NCBI GenBank assembly: GCA_013330915.1
Contig: DUHK01000143.1
Span: forward strand, 1 to 8,339
Length of the DNA stretch: 8,339 nt
Source of the DNA: Methanosphaera sp.
GTDB lineage: Archaea > Methanobacteriota > Methanobacteria > Methanobacteriales > Methanobacteriaceae
Direction of reading: 5' to 3'
Position numbers and translations under genes: made by a program. Below, in pieces: positions 7,013-8,339 of the stretch. The notes below the pieces were generated by a model. The model was not told the origin of the DNA. It saw only the letters and a list, made by a program, of their open reading frames with translations, and made no database searches. Positions within the stretch are counted from its first letter, which is position 1. Every line of letters starts with the position of its first letter.

Positions 7013-7567
7013 TTATTGTTTCCATTTAGTAAATAAGTTATTATCTATATCCATGATATCAAGGATTTTTCCTACGATGAAATTTATCTGATCATCTAAA
7101 GTTTGCGGTTTATGGTAGAATCCAGGCATTGCAGGTAAAATAATAGCTCCTTCCCTGCTCAGTCTGGTCATGTTTTCCAGATGTGCAGTTCTCAGCGGTG
7201 TTTCTCTTGGAACAATTATCAGTTTTCTTCTTTCTTTTAATGTAACATCACCCACTCTTGAAATCACATTATCACCATATGCATTGCTTATGGACGATAA
7301 CGTTTTCATGCTGCAGGGAATGATTACTGAAGCATCAAATTTGAATGAACCGCTGTTTACTATGGCATTCAAATCATTTTCGTCATGCACAAATGATGCA
7401 AGGTTTTCCACATCCTTTACCGAATAATCAGTTTCGTATTCAATAATATCCTTTGCCACTGATGAAATTATCAGATGGGTTTCAACATCATTTCTATCCA
7501 GTTCTTCCAGTAGTCTTATTCCAAGTATTGATCCACTTGCTCCACTGATTCCAACAACGACTCTCAT
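7013..7567 (-). CDS. ubiX: Flavin prenyltransferase UbiX/Pad1 family
   Basis: The enzyme transfers a dimethylallyl group to reduced FMN to make prenylated FMN, the cofactor of UbiD-type decarboxylases. Archaea of this kind have no ubiquinone. The known archaeal use is the UbiD-like anhydromevalonate-phosphate decarboxylase of the modified mevalonate pathway, so a role in isoprenoid lipid synthesis is the likely inference. In 184 residues the family motifs are GISGASG (6-12), ISS (34-36), PCSMKTLSSI (84-93), RETPL then HLENM (121-132) and PAMPGFYHKP (145-154). The frame opens at an ATG at 7582 (ATGA overlap with thpR), but the ATG at 7567 is chosen: GAGG (7577-7580) lies 9 nt upstream and MRVVVGISGASG is the standard N-terminus. 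This start leaves 11 nt after thpR and places the Shine-Dalgarno over the thpR stop, a sign of coupling. The alternative start adds only MRKNK. Confidence 0.93.
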   Translation of the reverse strand: MRVVVGISGASGSILGIRLLEELDRNDVETHLIISSVAKDIIEYETDYSVKDVENLASFVHDENDLNAIVNSGSFKFDASVIIPCSMKTLSSISNAYGDNVISRVGDVTLKERRKLIIVPRETPLRTAHLENMTRLSREGAIILPAMPGFYHKPQTLDDQINFIVGKILDIMDIDNNLFTKWKQ

Positions 7568-7576
7568 CTTATTTTT

Positions 7577-7580
7577 CCTC
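7577..7580 (-). promoter_or_regulatory. ubiX ribosome binding site overlapping the thpR stop
   Basis: GAGG on the minus strand overlaps the thpR TGA and lies 9 nt before the ATG at 7567. The ATG at 7582 has no Shine-Dalgarno, so this site decides the start. Confidence 0.55.
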
Positions 7581-8133
7581 ATAAATCGAATTCTTTTACA
7601 TTGTTATATATGGGTCCGTCAGGAGTTAAAGTACTTGATTTGATAATAAGCTTTTTAACTTCCATTTTGCCGTGATACCTTTTGTTGAGACTTTTAAGTG
7701 TCTGACTTAACTTTTGCTTGTCAGATATGTTTTTGACCCGTCCAATCGTAACGTGTGGGACGTAACTTTTTTCCTTTTTAAAGCCAATCCTATTGAATTT
7801 TTTATCTAATTCTTCAATTAACCGGATTGTGGTTTTGTTCTTGTCCTTTATTCCTGCCCATATTACTCTCGGATTATAAATATTTGGAAAAGCCCCTATG
7901 TTCACTACCTTTATGGTATATGTATCATAACTTTTAATGCTTTGCCTGATGATGTCACTGATTTCATCCAGTTTTTCATCCTCTATTTCTCCAAAGAATT
8001 TTAATGTTAAATGTATGTTTTCTCTTTCAACATATTTGATGTTTGAAGATTCACTTTCTGATATTATTTCTTGTGATTCTTCTATCTTGTTTTTGATGTA
8101 AGGTTCAATTTCTATTGCTAAAAATGCACGCAT
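7579..8133 (-). CDS. thpR: RNA 2',3'-cyclic phosphodiesterase ThpR (LigT)
   Basis: This is a member of the 2H phosphoesterase superfamily, once called 2'-5' RNA ligase. It opens RNA 2',3'-cyclic phosphates to 2'-phosphates, and some archaeal members act on tRNA halves. The two catalytic HxTx motifs are intact: HLTL (41-44) and HVTI (127-130). Other family marks are the MRAFLAIEI start, the FFGEI segment (46-50) and PRVIWAGI (88-95). Length (184) is normal. The ATG at 8133 has a purine-rich GGGAAGGG about 6 nt upstream, an imperfect Shine-Dalgarno. It is the first gene of the set thpR-ubiX-cbiT-cca and lies 88 bp downstream of the aroB' stop, past an inverted repeat with a T-tract. A place in the same transcription unit as cca fits a role in tRNA or RNA end metabolism, though the true substrate cannot be read from the sequence. 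Confidence 0.93.
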   Translation of the reverse strand: MRAFLAIEIEPYIKNKIEESQEIISESESSNIKYVERENIHLTLKFFGEIEDEKLDEISDIIRQSIKSYDTYTIKVVNIGAFPNIYNPRVIWAGIKDKNKTTIRLIEELDKKFNRIGFKKEKSYVPHVTIGRVKNISDKQKLSQTLKSLNKRYHGKMEVKKLIIKSSTLTPDGPIYNNVKEFDL

Positions 8134-8157
8134 ATAAACCCTTCCCGTTAAATAATT

Positions 8158-8191
8158 AAAAAAAAGTTATTGATAATAAATTTATCAATAA
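8158..8191 (-). terminator. Hairpin with T8 tract after aroB' (possible terminator)
   Basis: TTATTGATAA (8167-8176) and TTATCAATAA (8182-8191) form a perfect 10-bp inverted repeat with a 5-nt loop. On the minus strand it is followed by one C and eight T (8158-8165), about 30 nt past the aroB' stop. The layout resembles an intrinsic terminator, and the T-tract alone could stop archaeal polymerase. The stem is almost all A-T, so it is weak as RNA. Its position, 34-58 bp before the thpR ATG, also suits a promoter or operator. Confidence 0.55.
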
Positions 8192-8221
8192 GAATAAAAA
8201 TACAATGGTAGTTAATTAAAT

Positions 8222-8339
8222 CTATTTTTCTATGATCTGTTCTTCTATGGCCATTCCAAAGTGTCTGGCACCTTCGGTGAAGTAAGCTAATACTTTGTCC
8301 CCGACTTTGATATCTGATACCGAGATAGGTTCTCCTTTT
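8222..8339 (-). CDS. aroB': 3-dehydroquinate synthase II, C-terminal end (5' end off the window)
   Basis: Only the last 38 residues before a TAG stop are visible, in the frame beginning at 8338. They read KGEPISVSDIKVGDKVLAYF, then a TEGARHFGMAIEE stretch and a QIIEK end. The pattern (P-I-S-V-x-D-I-K-x-G-D-x-V-L, then ARHFGMxIEExIIEK) matches the C-terminus I know from archaeal 3-dehydroquinate synthase II, which oxidatively deaminates and cyclises a C7 amino sugar to 3-dehydroquinate with NAD+ and so opens the archaeal shikimate route. It differs from bacterial AroB. The identification rests on this short tail alone. It ends 88 bp before thpR, with a likely terminator between them, so it is probably a separate unit. 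Confidence 0.78.
   Translation of the reverse strand, partial: KGEPISVSDIKVGDKVLAYFTEGARHFGMAIEEQIIEK

Noticed and set aside
7001..7018. Short AAT trinucleotide run across the ubiX stop
   Set aside because: Only about four units long and consistent with general AT richness; no sign of a functional repeat.
5495..7427. Plus-strand open frames opposite cca, cbiT and ubiX (5495-5695, 6388-6603, 7170-7427)
   Set aside because: They are shadow frames of well-supported minus-strand genes; their hydrophobic look comes from the reverse complement of charged codons.

Overview
The window looks like ordinary core chromosome of an AT-rich methanogenic archaeon, most likely a member of the Methanobacteriales (Methanobrevibacter/Methanosphaera-like). 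The evidence is a heterodimeric archaeal primase (PriS with PriL), a class I archaeal CCA-adding enzyme, CbiT of anaerobic cobamide synthesis, the C-terminus of what looks like the archaeal-type 3-dehydroquinate synthase II, and Shine-Dalgarno sites of the GGTGA/GGAG type. I did not identify the species. No tRNA, rRNA, CRISPR array, insertion sequence or phage gene was seen, and no gene-free stretch exceeds about 200 bases.

Layout from left to right. A 3'-truncated hypothetical gene (minus, running off base 1) overlaps the end of metG by ATGA. metG (methionyl-tRNA synthetase with a fused C-terminal tRNA-binding OB domain, minus) is divergent from the primase operon across about 200 bp of AT-rich promoter DNA. 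priL and priS (plus) overlap by 11 nt. priS converges tail to tail on cca (minus) with only 5 bp between the stops. Reading on, the minus-strand set is thpR - ubiX - cbiT - cca (transcribed right to left), preceded by a perfect 10-bp inverted repeat with an 8-T tract. That repeat probably ends transcription of the last gene, the truncated aroB' at the right edge.

Functionally this is housekeeping. Primase starts DNA synthesis, MetRS charges Met-tRNA, the CCA enzyme finishes or repairs tRNA 3' ends, and ThpR hydrolyses RNA 2',3'-cyclic phosphates. UbiX makes prenylated FMN, in archaea probably needed for the UbiD-type decarboxylase of the modified mevalonate pathway. CbiT makes a corrin intermediate for the cobamides of methanogenic methyl transfer, and AroB' feeds the shikimate pathway.

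I found no new defence or mobile system. The points that merit a second look are: (1) cca appears to start at a non-canonical ATT codon behind a perfect AGGTGAT Shine-Dalgarno, 26 codons upstream of its first ATG; (2) metG holds an in-frame internal ATG with a good Shine-Dalgarno exactly before its tRNA-binding domain; (3) the uncharacterised gene translationally coupled to metG ends, within view, in a CxxC motif; (4) the palindrome ahead of thpR may be both terminator and promoter/operator; (5) the priS/cca junction leaves no room for separate terminators.
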